DNA from: Streptomyces sp. YIM 98790
Lineage (GTDB): Bacteria > Actinomycetota > Actinomycetes > Streptomycetales > Streptomycetaceae
DNA: 32,373 nucleotides
Reading direction: 5' to 3'
Assembly: GCF_011421595.1 (NCBI RefSeq)
Contig: NZ_WTLH01000057.1
Coordinates: forward strand, 1-32,373
Below, piece after piece: positions 18,132 through 26,608 of the stretch. Made by a program: the position numbers and the translations under genes. How positions within the stretch are numbered: the stretch's first letter is position 1; the number at the start of each line of letters is the position of its first letter. The notes under the pieces were generated by a model. The model saw only the letters and a list, made by a program, of their open reading frames with translations. It had not been told where the DNA came from and did no database searches.

Positions 18132-19715
18132 CTACTGGCCCACCCGTCCCGGCTGGAGCGTCTTCGAGAACAGCACGCCGCCGTCCAGCTCCCGCAGGCT
18201 GACGGTCAGCTCCCCGCTGTCCCCGTCGATCTCCGCCTCGCCGTAGAACTGGAAGCCCTCGGCCGGGGAGACGTTCGCCCGCTCCGGTGCCCTGACGAAG
18301 ACCCGCTCCGGACCGAAGGTCCCGTCCAGCGCGTTCGCCGGGAACGCCCCGGCGTTCAGCGGGCCGGTGACGAACTCCCAGAAGGGCTCGAAGTCGCCGA
18401 ACGCCGCCCTGTCGGGCCGGTAGTGCTGCGCCGAGGTGTGGTGCACGTCGGCGGTCAGCCACACCGTGCCGGTGATCCGCCGGTGCTTGATGAAGCGCAG
18501 CAGCTCGGCGATCTGCAGCTCCCGGCCGAGCGGCGCACCGGGATCGGCGTTGGCCACCGCCTCGTACGCGGTGGCGCCGTCCGCCACCACCAGGCCCAGC
18601 GGCATGTCGGCGGCGATCACCTTCCACACCGCCCGGGAGCGGACCAGTTCCGACTTCAGCCAGCGCAGCTGCTCCTCGCCCAGGATGCCCTGCGGGTCCT
18701 CGGTCTGCCGGTTCGCCGAATTCGCGTTCCGGTACGTCCGCATGTCGAGGACGAACACATCCAGCAGCGGGCCGTGACGCACCACCCGGTACATCCGGCC
18801 CTGCCGCCTCCCCGGCCGCGGCGCGGAGACCGGGAAGTACTCCGTGAACGCCTGCCGGGCCCGCGCCGCCAGCACATCCACCGAGGTCTCGGTGTAGCGG
18901 GGGTCCGTCAGCACCTCGCCCGGATACCAGTTGTTGGTGACCTCGTGGTCGTCCCACTGCACGATCGACGGCACCTGGGCGTTGAACCGCCGGTAGTTCT
19001 CGTCCAGCAGGTTGTAGCGGAAGTTCCCGCGGAACTCCGCCAGCGTCTCGGCGACCTTCCGCTTCTCCGGCGTGACGAGATTCCGCCACACCCGCCCGTC
19101 CGGCAGCACCGCCGACTCGCCCAGCGGTCCGTCCGCGTACACGGTGTCCCCGCTGAACAGGAAGAAGTCCGGATCCCGGCGGGCCATCTCGTCGAAAATC
19201 CGGTAGCCGCCCAGCTCCGTGTTGATCCCCCAGCCCTGGCCGGCCAGATCGCCGGACCAGACGAAGCGGGCACCGTCCCGGCGGCGGGCCGGCGCGGTAC
19301 GGAAGGTGCCGGTCACCGGCTCACCGGTGCGCCGGGGGTCGTCCGGGTCGGCGAGGGTGACCCGGTAGTGGATCTGCCGGCCGGGCGGCAGACCGCACAG
19401 CGCCATGCTGCCGGTGCCGTCGGTCCCCGGCCCGAGCAGCGGCCCGGTCCAGCGGCGTGCGTGGCGGAACGACTCCGTGGCAGCGGTCTCCACGATCATC
19501 CGGGCCGGCCGGTCCGACCGCACCCACACCAGAGCGGAGGTGCCGGTCACCTCACCGGCCTGGACACCCCAGGCCGCCGACGGGCGCCCGGAGAACGCCT
19601 GCGCGGGCGCGCCGCCCGACACGGCGGGCAGCGCCATCGCCGCCGGGACCACCGCCGCCCCGCGCAGCACCGTCCGCCGCCCGACCCGGCCGCCGGACCC
19701 CTGTGCCGTTGTCAT
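18132..19715 (-). CDS. PhoD-like alkaline phosphatase/phosphodiesterase, Tat-exported
   Basis: ATG at 19715 has a GGGAGG ribosome site, giving 527 residues. A twin-arginine signal (Arg13-Arg14 in GRRTVLRG) and an Ala-rich core end near residue 40. A beta-rich N-terminal PhoD domain (GVQAGEVTGTSALVWVRSD) leads to the metallophosphoesterase domain with its metal-binding motifs: VWSGDLAG, FSGDTVYADG, QWDDHEVTNNW and LTADVHHTSAQHY. It should hydrolyse phosphate mono- or diesters outside the cell with Ca and Fe at the active site, as in Bacillus PhoD. I find no convincing PHO-box repeats upstream. It lies between terminator hairpins, so it is probably transcribed alone. Confidence 0.93.
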   Translation of the reverse strand: MTTAQGSGGRVGRRTVLRGAAVVPAAMALPAVSGGAPAQAFSGRPSAAWGVQAGEVTGTSALVWVRSDRPARMIVETAATESFRHARRWTGPLLGPGTDGTGSMALCGLPPGRQIHYRVTLADPDDPRRTGEPVTGTFRTAPARRRDGARFVWSGDLAGQGWGINTELGGYRIFDEMARRDPDFFLFSGDTVYADGPLGESAVLPDGRVWRNLVTPEKRKVAETLAEFRGNFRYNLLDENYRRFNAQVPSIVQWDDHEVTNNWYPGEVLTDPRYTETSVDVLAARARQAFTEYFPVSAPRPGRRQGRMYRVVRHGPLLDVFVLDMRTYRNANSANRQTEDPQGILGEEQLRWLKSELVRSRAVWKVIAADMPLGLVVADGATAYEAVANADPGAPLGRELQIAELLRFIKHRRITGTVWLTADVHHTSAQHYRPDRAAFGDFEPFWEFVTGPLNAGAFPANALDGTFGPERVFVRAPERANVSPAEGFQFYGEAEIDGDSGELTVSLRELDGGVLFSKTLQPGRVGQ

Positions 19716-19840
19716 ACCGACCTCCCACAACCTCAAGGCTCAGCCGAACAACGAGCAGCATGTCCGCACAAACCCAGCCCGCCGCCTCGCCCCCGCTAAC
19801 ACCGGGCAAATCCCCGGCCAACGCTCGCCGCGACGGCCGA

Positions 19841-19875
19841 CGGCTCCGCTCCCCGCCGGACGGGGAGCGGAGCCG
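19841..19875 (-). terminator. 14-bp perfect hairpin downstream of the PL11 lyase
   Basis: CGGCTCCGCTCCCC (19841-19854) and its exact complement (19862-19875) flank a 7-nt loop. It starts 24 bp after the lyase stop codon. The T-tract is lacking, as is usual in Streptomyces. Confidence 0.75.
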
Positions 19876-19899
19876 GGCCGGTACGGTACGGGGCCGGTT

Positions 19900-22227
19900 T
19901 CAGCGGAGGTAGATGTTGGGCTGGGGCGGGTTGCTCATGCCGTTGCCGAGGAAGAAACTCGGGTGCGGCGGCTGGTTGTAAGCGGTGTTCTGCCAGGCCA
20001 GGGCGGTGCGGTACTGGGCGTCGTGGACCAGGGTGTGGAGCTTCCGGTCGGTGGTGTGGGTGGTGGCGTAGATGCGCAGCGCGTTGTTGCCGCTGTGCCG
20101 CCAGATCACCTCCTCGCGCCAGTCGCCGAGGATGTCGCCGGAGAGGACGGGCGTGGACTTGGTGCCGTTGCTGGACGCCACGCCGCTGCCGGTGAGCAGG
20201 CGGGTGTCGCCGCCGGTGCCGTACTTGTCCACCCGGGTGCCGTCCAGCAGTTCACGCACCGGGTCGCCGTCCCACCAGACCAGGAAGTTGGCCGAGGAGG
20301 GGTTGCGGCCGACGTTGGAGCCGGAGGAGTTGCGCAGATGGCCCATGTTCGGGCCGGAGCCCCAGTACTCGGCCCCGGCGTTGCCGGCGTGGATGTCCCC
20401 GGCCACGCCCCGGCCCGGGCCCTCCTGGCCGCTGGCGGGGGTGCGGAAGAGAACCTCTCCGGTGCGGGCGTCGTGCAGGTCGGCGCCGGGCTGATTGCTG
20501 GCTTCGTGGATGGTGAAGACCTCCAGACCCGGGCGGGAGGGCACGAAGTCGCCCACGTGCAGGGCGTCGCCGTGGCCGAAGCCGGTGGCGTACATCAGGC
20601 GGCCGTTGTCGTCGATGGTGGCCGAGCCGTAGACGATCTCCTGGCGTCCGTCGCCGTCCACGTCGGCGACGGAGAGCTGGTGATTGCCCTGGCCGTAGGC
20701 CCCGCCGTTGCCGGAGGCATTGGAGTCGAACAGCCAGCGGCGGGTCAGCTGCCCGTCACGGAAGTCGTAGGCCGCGATCACGGCGCGGGTGTAGTAGCCG
20801 CGGGCCATGATCAGGGAGGGCCGCCGGCCGTCCAGATAGGCGGTGCCGGCCAGGAAGCGGTCCACGCGGTTGCCGTAGCTGTCGCCCCAGGAGGAGACAT
20901 TGCCGCGGGCCGGTTCGAACGGCACGGTGGACAGCGCGGCCCCGGTCCGCCCGTCGAACATGGTCAGGAACTCGGGGCCGGTGAGGATGTAGCCGCTGGA
21001 GTTGCGGTGGTCGGCGTTCGCGTTGCCGATGACCGTGCCGCGGCCGTCCCGGGTGGCGTCCGCGGTCTTCATGGCGACCTCGGCCCGGCCGTCGCCGTCG
21101 TAGTCGTACACCTGGAACTGCGTGTAGTGGGCGCCCGCCCGGATGTTGCGGCCCAGGTCGATCCGCCACAGCCGCTGGCCGTTCAGCCGGTAGGCGTCGA
21201 TGTAGACGTTGCCGGTGACGCCGGACTGGGAGTTGTCCTTGGCGTTGTCCGGGTCCCACTTCACGACCAGCTCGTACTGGCCGTCGCCGTCCAGGTCACC
21301 GGGGCTCGCCTCGACGGGGGTGTAGCCGGAGCCGGGGGAGGAGAGCGGGACGTCCAGGTAGTTGCCGCCGGTGAAGCGGAGGGAGTTCTCCGAGGCGGCC
21401 TGCTCGGTGCCGCCCACCACGGCCCGGACCGTGTAGACCGCCTCGGCCGGGGCCCCGGAGTCCAGGTAGTTGGTGGAGCCGGTGATCGGCGAGGAGTTCA
21501 CCTTCGTGCCGTTGCGGTAGACGTTGAACGCCGTGTCGTAGCTCTCGGTGCCCAGGAGCCGCCAGGAGACCAGGTTGGCCGAGCCGGAACGGACCGAGAC
21601 CAGACCCCGGTTGAGGTCCTCCATCTGCAGCGCGCCCGGCGGCGGCTCCTCGTTCCCGCCGGTGGTGCCCCCGGTGGTGGTCGGGCCGCCGTCGGTGGTG
21701 GACCCGGTGGACCCGGTGGTTCCGGAGGTGCTGCCGGTGCTGGTGGACCCGTCCGTGGTGGTTCCGCCGGTGGTTCCGCCGGTGGTTCCGGTGCCGCCGC
21801 ACTGGACTCCGTTCAGGGTGAACAGGGAGGGGTTGGTGCCGGCGGTGCCGGAGGTGTTGGTGCCGTTGAAGCCGATCTGGACGGTTGCGCCGGTGGCGAT
21901 GGTGCCGTTGTAGCTGACGTTGGTGGCGGTGACGTGGGCGCCGGACTGGCTGTAGGTGGCATTCCAGCCCTGGTCCACGCGCTGGCCGGAGGGGAAGTCC
22001 CATTCCAGCTGCCAGGAGCTGAGCTGCGGGCCGGTGTTGGTGATCGCGAGGTTGGCCGTGAAGCCGGCTCCCCAGTCGTTGGTGGTGTAGGTGACCTGGC
22101 AGCCCGGCTCGGCGGCCGAGGCGGAGCCGTTGACCAGCCAGAGGGCCGGGACCGTGGTGACCATCAGGCCGGCCGTGACCAGGGCGACCCGCTTTCGGGC
22201 CGGGGAGAGCGGTGTTCTCGCGGACAT
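19900..22227 (-). CDS. Secreted rhamnogalacturonan lyase, PL11, with N-terminal CBM2
   Basis: ATG at 22227 has GGAG 7 nt upstream; an earlier in-frame ATG at 22263 has no ribosome site. The product has 775 residues. A signal peptide (1-39, ending near SASAAE) is followed by a CBM2 (about 41-145, CQVTYTTNDWGAGFTANLAI) and a Gly/Thr/Ser linker. The PL11 catalytic domain (about 195-775) begins at ALQMEDLNRGLVSVRSG. It has the repeated DxDGDG calcium-binding blades of the YesW/YesX beta-propeller (SPGDLDGDGQYELVVKWD, VYDYDGDGRAEVAMKTAD, VADVDGDGRQEIVYG). It cleaves the rhamnosyl-galacturonic acid bonds of pectin rhamnogalacturonan I. A consensus-like promoter and three LacI-type sites precede it, so it is probably induced by plant cell-wall sugars. 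Confidence 0.95.
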   Translation of the reverse strand: MSARTPLSPARKRVALVTAGLMVTTVPALWLVNGSASAAEPGCQVTYTTNDWGAGFTANLAITNTGPQLSSWQLEWDFPSGQRVDQGWNATYSQSGAHVTATNVSYNGTIATGATVQIGFNGTNTSGTAGTNPSLFTLNGVQCGGTGTTGGTTGGTTTDGSTSTGSTSGTTGSTGSTTDGGPTTTGGTTGGNEEPPPGALQMEDLNRGLVSVRSGSANLVSWRLLGTESYDTAFNVYRNGTKVNSSPITGSTNYLDSGAPAEAVYTVRAVVGGTEQAASENSLRFTGGNYLDVPLSSPGSGYTPVEASPGDLDGDGQYELVVKWDPDNAKDNSQSGVTGNVYIDAYRLNGQRLWRIDLGRNIRAGAHYTQFQVYDYDGDGRAEVAMKTADATRDGRGTVIGNANADHRNSSGYILTGPEFLTMFDGRTGAALSTVPFEPARGNVSSWGDSYGNRVDRFLAGTAYLDGRRPSLIMARGYYTRAVIAAYDFRDGQLTRRWLFDSNASGNGGAYGQGNHQLSVADVDGDGRQEIVYGSATIDDNGRLMYATGFGHGDALHVGDFVPSRPGLEVFTIHEASNQPGADLHDARTGEVLFRTPASGQEGPGRGVAGDIHAGNAGAEYWGSGPNMGHLRNSSGSNVGRNPSSANFLVWWDGDPVRELLDGTRVDKYGTGGDTRLLTGSGVASSNGTKSTPVLSGDILGDWREEVIWRHSGNNALRIYATTHTTDRKLHTLVHDAQYRTALAWQNTAYNQPPHPSFFLGNGMSNPPQPNIYLR

Positions 22228-22250
22228 GGGCGGCTCCAGAAGAGGAGGGG

Positions 22251-22262
22251 TGAAACGATTCA
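22251..22262. promoter_or_regulatory. LacI-type operator-like palindrome (TGAAACGATTCA)
   Basis: It is a near-perfect 12-bp palindrome with the central CG typical of LacI-family sites. It lies 24 bp upstream of the lyase ATG, inside the predicted leader. A related site (TGAAACGCTTCA) lies before the AA10 gene. Confidence 0.5.
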
Positions 22263-22305
22263 TGATGACGGAATCGCTGGCGAGTGGGGTGCGTTGTGCG
22301 AGGGC

Positions 22306-22319
22306 TGGGAGCGCTCCCA
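22306..22319. promoter_or_regulatory. CebR-box-like operator (TGGGAGCGCTCCCA)
   Basis: This perfect 14-bp palindrome equals the CebR box known from Streptomyces cellulase genes. It lies about 5-18 bp downstream of the predicted transcription start of the PL11 lyase, where bound repressor would block transcription. A second copy with one base changed precedes the AA10 gene. Confidence 0.75.
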
Positions 22320-22330
22320 CTCCTCTCTGA

Positions 22331-22359
22331 AACGTAGCAATGGGTCATGTCCCGGTCAA
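22331..22359 (-). promoter_or_regulatory. Sigma-70-type promoter of the PL11 lyase
   Basis: On the minus strand, TTGACC (22359-22354) and TACGTT (22336-22331) are separated by 17 bp. The -35 matches five of six consensus bases. The -10 overlaps a TGAAACGT half-operator on the plus strand. The stretch 22360-22529 holds no further feature I can support. Confidence 0.65.
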
Positions 22360-22529
22360 TGTCTGGGGCGGGGGTCGCCGAAAGATTTCCGGACCGGCCC
22401 GGCCGCGCGACGATGCCGCCCGCATCGGCCGTGGGTGTCCGGCCGGCATGTGCGGCCCCCCCCGTGTCCGGAATCCGCACCACTGTTCCCCTCGCACCGC
22501 CGCCGCCATGGCCCTGGCCCGGCCCCCCG

Positions 22530-22889
22530 GATGTGCGTGACGACCAGCTCGCCGCGCTGGGCGGGTCCACCACCCTGGTGAGCATCGGCATCGGCGGCAA
22601 CGACTCCGGATTCGCCGCAGCCATGATCAGCTGCCGGTGCTTCACCATCACGAGCTGCCGCCGGGCGCGGGACCGGGCCCCCGGGTTCGTCCGGGGAGAA
22701 CTGCCGGGGCAGCTCGACGCCCTGTACGCAGAGATCCGCGCCGCCGCACCCCACGCCCGTGTGGTGGTGAAGGGCTGCCCGTACCTCTGCCAGGAGGGCG
22801 GCTGGTACCCGGGCGGCCCCCCTGTGCCTGGTCCGGACCCGTGCCGGCCCGGCCCGGGTCAGGCCGGGCACGGGGGAAGAGGTGCATAA
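22530..22889 (+). pseudogene. SGNH/GDSL hydrolase remnant
   Basis: The reading frame through 22530-22800 contains an internal piece of a Streptomyces-type SGNH esterase/lipase. TLVSIGIGGNDSGFAAAM carries the Gly and Asn of block III, two Cys follow, and then LDALYAEIRAAAPHARVVVKGCPYL. The N-terminal GDS block with the nucleophile Ser and the C-terminal DxxH block are both missing, and the frame continues into unrelated Gly/Pro-rich sequence. It has no credible start. It is therefore a truncated, inactive remnant that marks the left edge of the decaying island. Confidence 0.7.
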
Positions 22890-23012
22890 GGCAAACACTG
22901 CCCGTGCGGCCACTGTTGCCAAACGTGAGAATCGTGATGGTCGTTGTCGGGGGCCAAGATCCGGTGATGTGCCGCCTCAAGGGGATTTTGTGCTCTTTTC
23001 TCCCTTCATAGT

Positions 23013-23062
23013 TTCATGATGAATCGAGGCTGCTCACAAGGCAGTTACTCGTCCATCATGAA
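23013..23062. repeat. 9-bp inverted repeat in the Rhs leader
   Basis: TTCATGATG (23013-23021) and CATCATGAA (23054-23062) are exact complements 32 nt apart. They end 12 bp before the Rhs start, in an AT-richer 180-bp segment that should hold the promoter. I could not define a -35/-10 pair. Confidence 0.4.
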
Positions 23063-23074
23063 GTTGGGAGAGTG

Positions 23075-25781
23075 ATGACGTTCCGTCATCCCGGCTCCGT
23101 CAGGGGCCGGACACCCGAGCCGCACCGCCCGGAATGGGAAGGCTCCGTCTTCGCCTTCTGCAAACACCGGGGAACGGCCGTACGCGTTGCGCTGGGCGCG
23201 GCGATGCTGATGGCCGTCGAGACCGCCCTGTTCGCCGGAAGCAGCGGGGTGGCGGTGGCGGCCGGGAAGCCCGCCGCGGCCGAGCAGAAGACCCAGGAGA
23301 CGGCACAGCCGGAGGTGACCGAGGCGGCCGACATCGCCTCGGCCACCGTGGCGGCCAGGCTCGGCGGCAGCCGGGTGGAGGCGCTGTCCGAGCGCACCGA
23401 GACCTCCACCACCTGGGTGAATCCGGACGGCAGCCTGACCACCGAACTGTCCGCCGGGCCCGTGCGGTATCTGAGTGAGGGCCCGGCTCCACCATCCTGG
23501 TCCCGGCCGGCACCTCGGTGTCCGCCCGCACCTGGACGGTGAACGAGTACGACGCCGGACGGCCCACCAACGGCACCGCCACCGTCAAGGACCAGGTCAC
23601 CAAGGTCACCACCGGCGCCCAGGTGCGCGAGCACCCCGAGGTGCACGGTGAGCGGCGCGTGACGCAGACCGTCTACGACTGGGCCAAGGGCCTGCCCGTG
23701 CAGACCGTCAGGGACCCCGGCGGCCTGGCCATCTCCACGACGACCGAATACGACGACCAGGGCCGGGTGGTCAAGGAGATCCAGCCCGGCGGCACCGGCA
23801 CCGACGCCCTCACCCGGGTGACCGCCTACTGGTCCGCCACCGGCACCGGAACCTGCTCCGGCCGCCCGGAGTGGGCCGACCTGGTGTGCACCACCGGCCC
23901 GGCCGGAGCCATCACCGGCGGCGGCACCCAGCCCGGCCAGCTGCCGGTCACCACCACCGAGTACAACTGGTGGGGCAGCGCGTCCAGCACCACCGAGACC
24001 GCCAACGGGGCCACCCGCACCACCACCACGACCCACGACGCCGCCGGCCGCCCGCTGACCGTCACCACCACCGGCGGAACCGGCCAGGCCGTCCCGGCCG
24101 CCACCACCGAGTACGACCCGGCCACCGGCCAGGCCGTGCGCACCGTCTCACCCACCGGCGGGACGATCACCAAGACCTTCGACAGGCTCGGCCGCCTCAT
24201 CTCCTACACCGACGCCGACGGCGGGGTGACCCGCACCGAGTACGACCTGCTCGACCGCCCGGTGAAGGTCACCGACAGCGTCCCGTCCACCGTCACCTAC
24301 ACCTACGACCACACCGCCGAGCCCCGCGGCCTGGCCACCGCCACCACCGACTCCGTCGCCGGCACCTCCGGGCCACCTACGACCCCGACGGCCAGGTCCG
24401 CACCGAGAAGCTGCCCGGCGGCTACACCATGCGGGAGACCACCAACCCGGACGGCTCGGTGCTGACCCGGGTCTACACCCGCGACAGCGACGGCACCGCC
24501 GTCTACTCCGACACGGTCACCGAGAACGTCCACAGCCAGGTGGTCACCCACGCCGGATGGTCCGCGCAGCGCCACGGCTACGACGCCCTCGGCCGCCTCA
24601 CCCGCACCGAGGACACCTCCGACACCGTGTGCACCCTGCGCGTCTACGGCTTCGACCAGCGCAGCAACCGCACCTCACTGCGCACCGCGGCCGGCACCCC
24701 CGGCGCCGACTGCCCCACCACCGGGGGCACCACCACCTCCTCCACCTACGACACCGCCGACCGGCTCATCGCCACCGGCTACACCTACGACGCCTTCGGC
24801 CGCACCACCGCTGCACCCGGCCACGGCACCCTCGCCTACTACACCAACGACCTGGTGTACCGGCAGACCGCAAACGGAAAGCGCCAGACCTGGACCCTGG
24901 ACGCCGCCCACCGCTTCCGGGCCTGGACGGTGGAGACCGGGAGCGGCAGCACCTGGACCACCAGCGCCGCCAAGCGCAACCACTACGACGGCGACGGGGA
25001 CAACCCCCGCTGGATCGTGGAGAACACCGCCACCGGCACGGTGACCCGCAACGTCGAGTCCGCCACCGGAGACCTGGCTGCCACCACGGGCGGCACCGGC
25101 GGCACGGTCCTGCAGTTCACCAACGTCCACGGCGACGTGGCACTCCAGCTCCCGCTGACCGCAGGCCAGGCGCCGGTCGTGCTCGACCACGACGAGTACG
25201 GCAACCCCCGGCCGGGCCAGGAGGCCACCCGCTACGGCTGGCTGGGCGCCAAGCAGCGCTCCGCCGAGACCCTGACCGGCCTGACCCTGATGGGCGTCCG
25301 CCTCTACAACCCCGTCACCGGCCGCTTCCTCTCCCCCGACCCCGTCCACGGAGGCGGCGACAACGCCTACGGCTACCCCGCCGACCCCGTCAACCAGTAC
25401 GATCTCGACGGCCAGTTCTGGAGCAAGATCAAGAAGAAGTGGAAGACGTTCCGGAAGAAGAGCTGGCGCAAGTGGACCCGCCGTGCCATCCGTGTTGGTG
25501 CCTGGGTGGGGGGAGGAGTAGCCACCGCAGCGATCTGCGCCGCTTCCGTTGGGGCAGGCTGCCTCGCAGCCGGGTTTGTGATAGGGGCGGCCGTGGGGTC
25601 CATCGACTACCAGGCAAGATACGCCTTCCAGAAGAAGCGCCGCATGAATCGAAACGATCACGTCAAGAACATCTGGAGTTTCGCCATCGGTGGAAGCTCG
25701 GGAGGGCTGGCCCAGGCGAGTCGATGGGCCTGGCGAGGCGCAAGCAGGTTCTTCCAGGGAACCGGACGTCGTCGCAGGTAA
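23075..25781 (+). pseudogene. Rhs/YD-repeat polymorphic toxin, broken by internal deletion and frameshift; C-terminal tip intact
   Basis: ATG at 23075 (GGGAG ribosome site) opens an N-terminal secretion-type segment (MLMAVETALFAGSSG) and the usual TTWVNPDGSLTTELSAGPVRYL region. At about 23480 the frame changes and sequence resumes deep in the YD-repeat core (STILVPAGTSVSARTWTVNEYDAG), so a large internal part is missing. A second lesion at 24369-24374 (one base lost in CCGGGCC) shifts the frame between SVAGTSG and ATYDPDGQVRTEK. The core then runs through YGFDQRSNRT to the end signature LYNPVTGRFLSPDPV. The variable tip (25413-25781, about 123 residues) is Lys/Arg/Trp-rich, then has a Gly/Ala-rich hydrophobic segment and a basic end. 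The tip suggests membrane activity; no enzyme motif is visible. Sequencing error could explain the one-base shift but not the deletion. Confidence 0.82.
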
Positions 25782-25828
25782 CAGAGGCACACGTGATGCA
25801 GGAATGGTTGGTGAGCGCTTGACAGGTT

Positions 25829-25854
25829 GGGGGACCACATTTCCGTGGTCCCCC
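25829..25854 (+). terminator. 10-bp hairpin between Rhs tip and first putative immunity gene
   Basis: GGGGGACCAC (25829-25838) pairs perfectly with GTGGTCCCCC (25845-25854) around ATTTCC. It lies 48 bp after the Rhs stop and 30 bp before the next ATG. It could terminate or attenuate read-through into the small membrane protein gene. Confidence 0.55.
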
Positions 25855-25884
25855 GATCCTGAAGGGCCCGTGAGAGGAAGATAC

Positions 25885-26133
25885 ATGTTCAGGCCGCTTT
25901 GGAATCTGGCATATCGGGCCGTGGCGTGGTGTGCGTTGGGAGTGGTCATATCGCTGCTCTTGTCAGAATCGAGTCTTCTGGATGATCCGACCCTGAAGGC
26001 TGCACCTGTGTGGGCCGTCACCGTGCTCGGCACCGTCCACAGCGGACGGAGGCTCCAGCGTCGAGGGCTGCTCTGGCCCAAACCCCCGACGGATCATGAG
26101 ACGACGTCATTCGACAAGCAGAAGGCACGTTGA
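25885..26133 (+). CDS. Small two-helix membrane protein, putative immunity protein for the Rhs tip
   Basis: ATG at 25885 follows AGAGGAAG, giving 82 residues. Two hydrophobic segments (about 8-26, LAYRAVAWCALGVVISLLL, and 38-51, LKAAPVWAVTVLGT) are followed by a basic, then polar tail. I recognise no named family. It starts 103 bp after the Rhs tip stop on the same strand, the standard position of an immunity gene in polymorphic toxin systems. A membrane protein would suit a membrane-acting tip. Base composition is lower in GC than in flanking housekeeping genes. The stop codon lies in a 42-bp palindrome. The immunity role is inference from position. Confidence 0.6.
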   Translation: MFRPLWNLAYRAVAWCALGVVISLLLSESSLLDDPTLKAAPVWAVTVLGTVHSGRRLQRRGLLWPKPPTDHETTSFDKQKAR

Positions 26134-26170
26134 CGTGCTCCCCGGCCTTGAGGCCGGGGAGCACGTCAAC
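26129..26170. terminator. 42-bp perfect palindrome (20-bp stem, 2-nt loop) at the immunity stop codon
   Basis: Left arm 26129-26148 and right arm 26151-26170 are exact complements around TG. The core (CTCCCCGGCC, TTGA, GGCCGGGGAG) resembles both a strong terminator and the GC hairpins found at IS200/IS605-type ends. The stop codon TGA of the upstream gene sits in the left arm, and the orphan tip begins right after the right arm. There is no T-tract. Confidence 0.7.
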
Positions 26171-26503
26171 GGAACCGAGTGTCCATCCCTGGCTGCTGCT
26201 GGGCGCCCGGCGGGCGTGGGCTGTGCCGTCGCCATCGCCAGCGCCGCCGGAGCGGGCCTGTGCGCGGTGATCGCCGGAGCCGCGGCCGGCGCCGCCGCCC
26301 AGTGGGCGGGCAACCGCAGGTCGTCCTGGCGCAGCATCAGGTCGGCCGCCTGGACCGGTGCCAATGCCGGTGCCCTGGGCTCGCTGGTCGGCGGCGGTAT
26401 CCGGGCCGGAGTCCGCTACAGTGTCCGCCGGTATTCCCAGTGGCGGTACCCGTCTCGCGGACGGCATGTGAAGCCCGCCTCCGGGCGTCACCGCCGACGG
26501 TGA
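26171..26503 (+). pseudogene. Orphan Rhs-type C-terminal tip without core
   Basis: An open frame of about 110 residues ends at TGA 26501-26503. Its pattern resembles the tip of the neighbouring Rhs protein. A Cys- and Gly/Ala-rich hydrophobic segment (GVGCAVAIASAAGAGLCAVI) matches the ICAASVGAGCLAAG segment in the Rhs tip. A Trp/Arg stretch (SSWRSIRSAAWTG) and a Gly-rich helix (ALGSLVGGGIRAGV) come next, and both tips end in an Arg-rich tail. There is no YD-repeat core, ribosome site or credible start codon; the only upstream ATG (26096) lies in another frame of the preceding gene. This is how displaced, silent toxin tips appear in Rhs and CDI systems, where they can recombine with the expressed core. 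Homology of the two tips is judged by eye. Confidence 0.6.
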
Positions 26504-26545
26504 CCAGAAGGGCCCGTCGATGAGGTAGGAAACACCGCATGTGCC

Positions 26546-26581
26546 AGTGGGTGGGCTCCGCGCGAGCCCACCCACTTTTCT
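26546..26581 (+). terminator. Rho-independent terminator before second putative immunity gene
   Basis: GTGGGTGGGCTC (26547-26558) pairs exactly with GAGCCCACCCAC (26564-26575) across CGCGC, followed by TTTTCT. It is the only canonical hairpin plus T-tract in the window. It lies 28 bp before the next gene, which therefore needs its own promoter or read-through. Confidence 0.85.
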
Positions 26582-26608
26582 CCGCCGGTTCGCAGAGAAG
26601 GATTCGTC

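Noticed and set aside
19716..19840. PHO-box direct repeats before the PhoD-like gene
   Set aside because: Only weak GTT-rich stretches are seen; no pair of 11-bp units matches the PhoP pattern.
19405..22581. Plus-strand frame of over 1000 codons opposite the PL11 lyase
   Set aside because: Val/Gly/Ala-rich with no family features; explained by codon bias of the lyase gene.
24557..25822. Third-frame open reading through the Rhs core
   Set aside because: Arg/His/Pro-rich translation without YD repeats; a shadow frame, not an overlapping gene.
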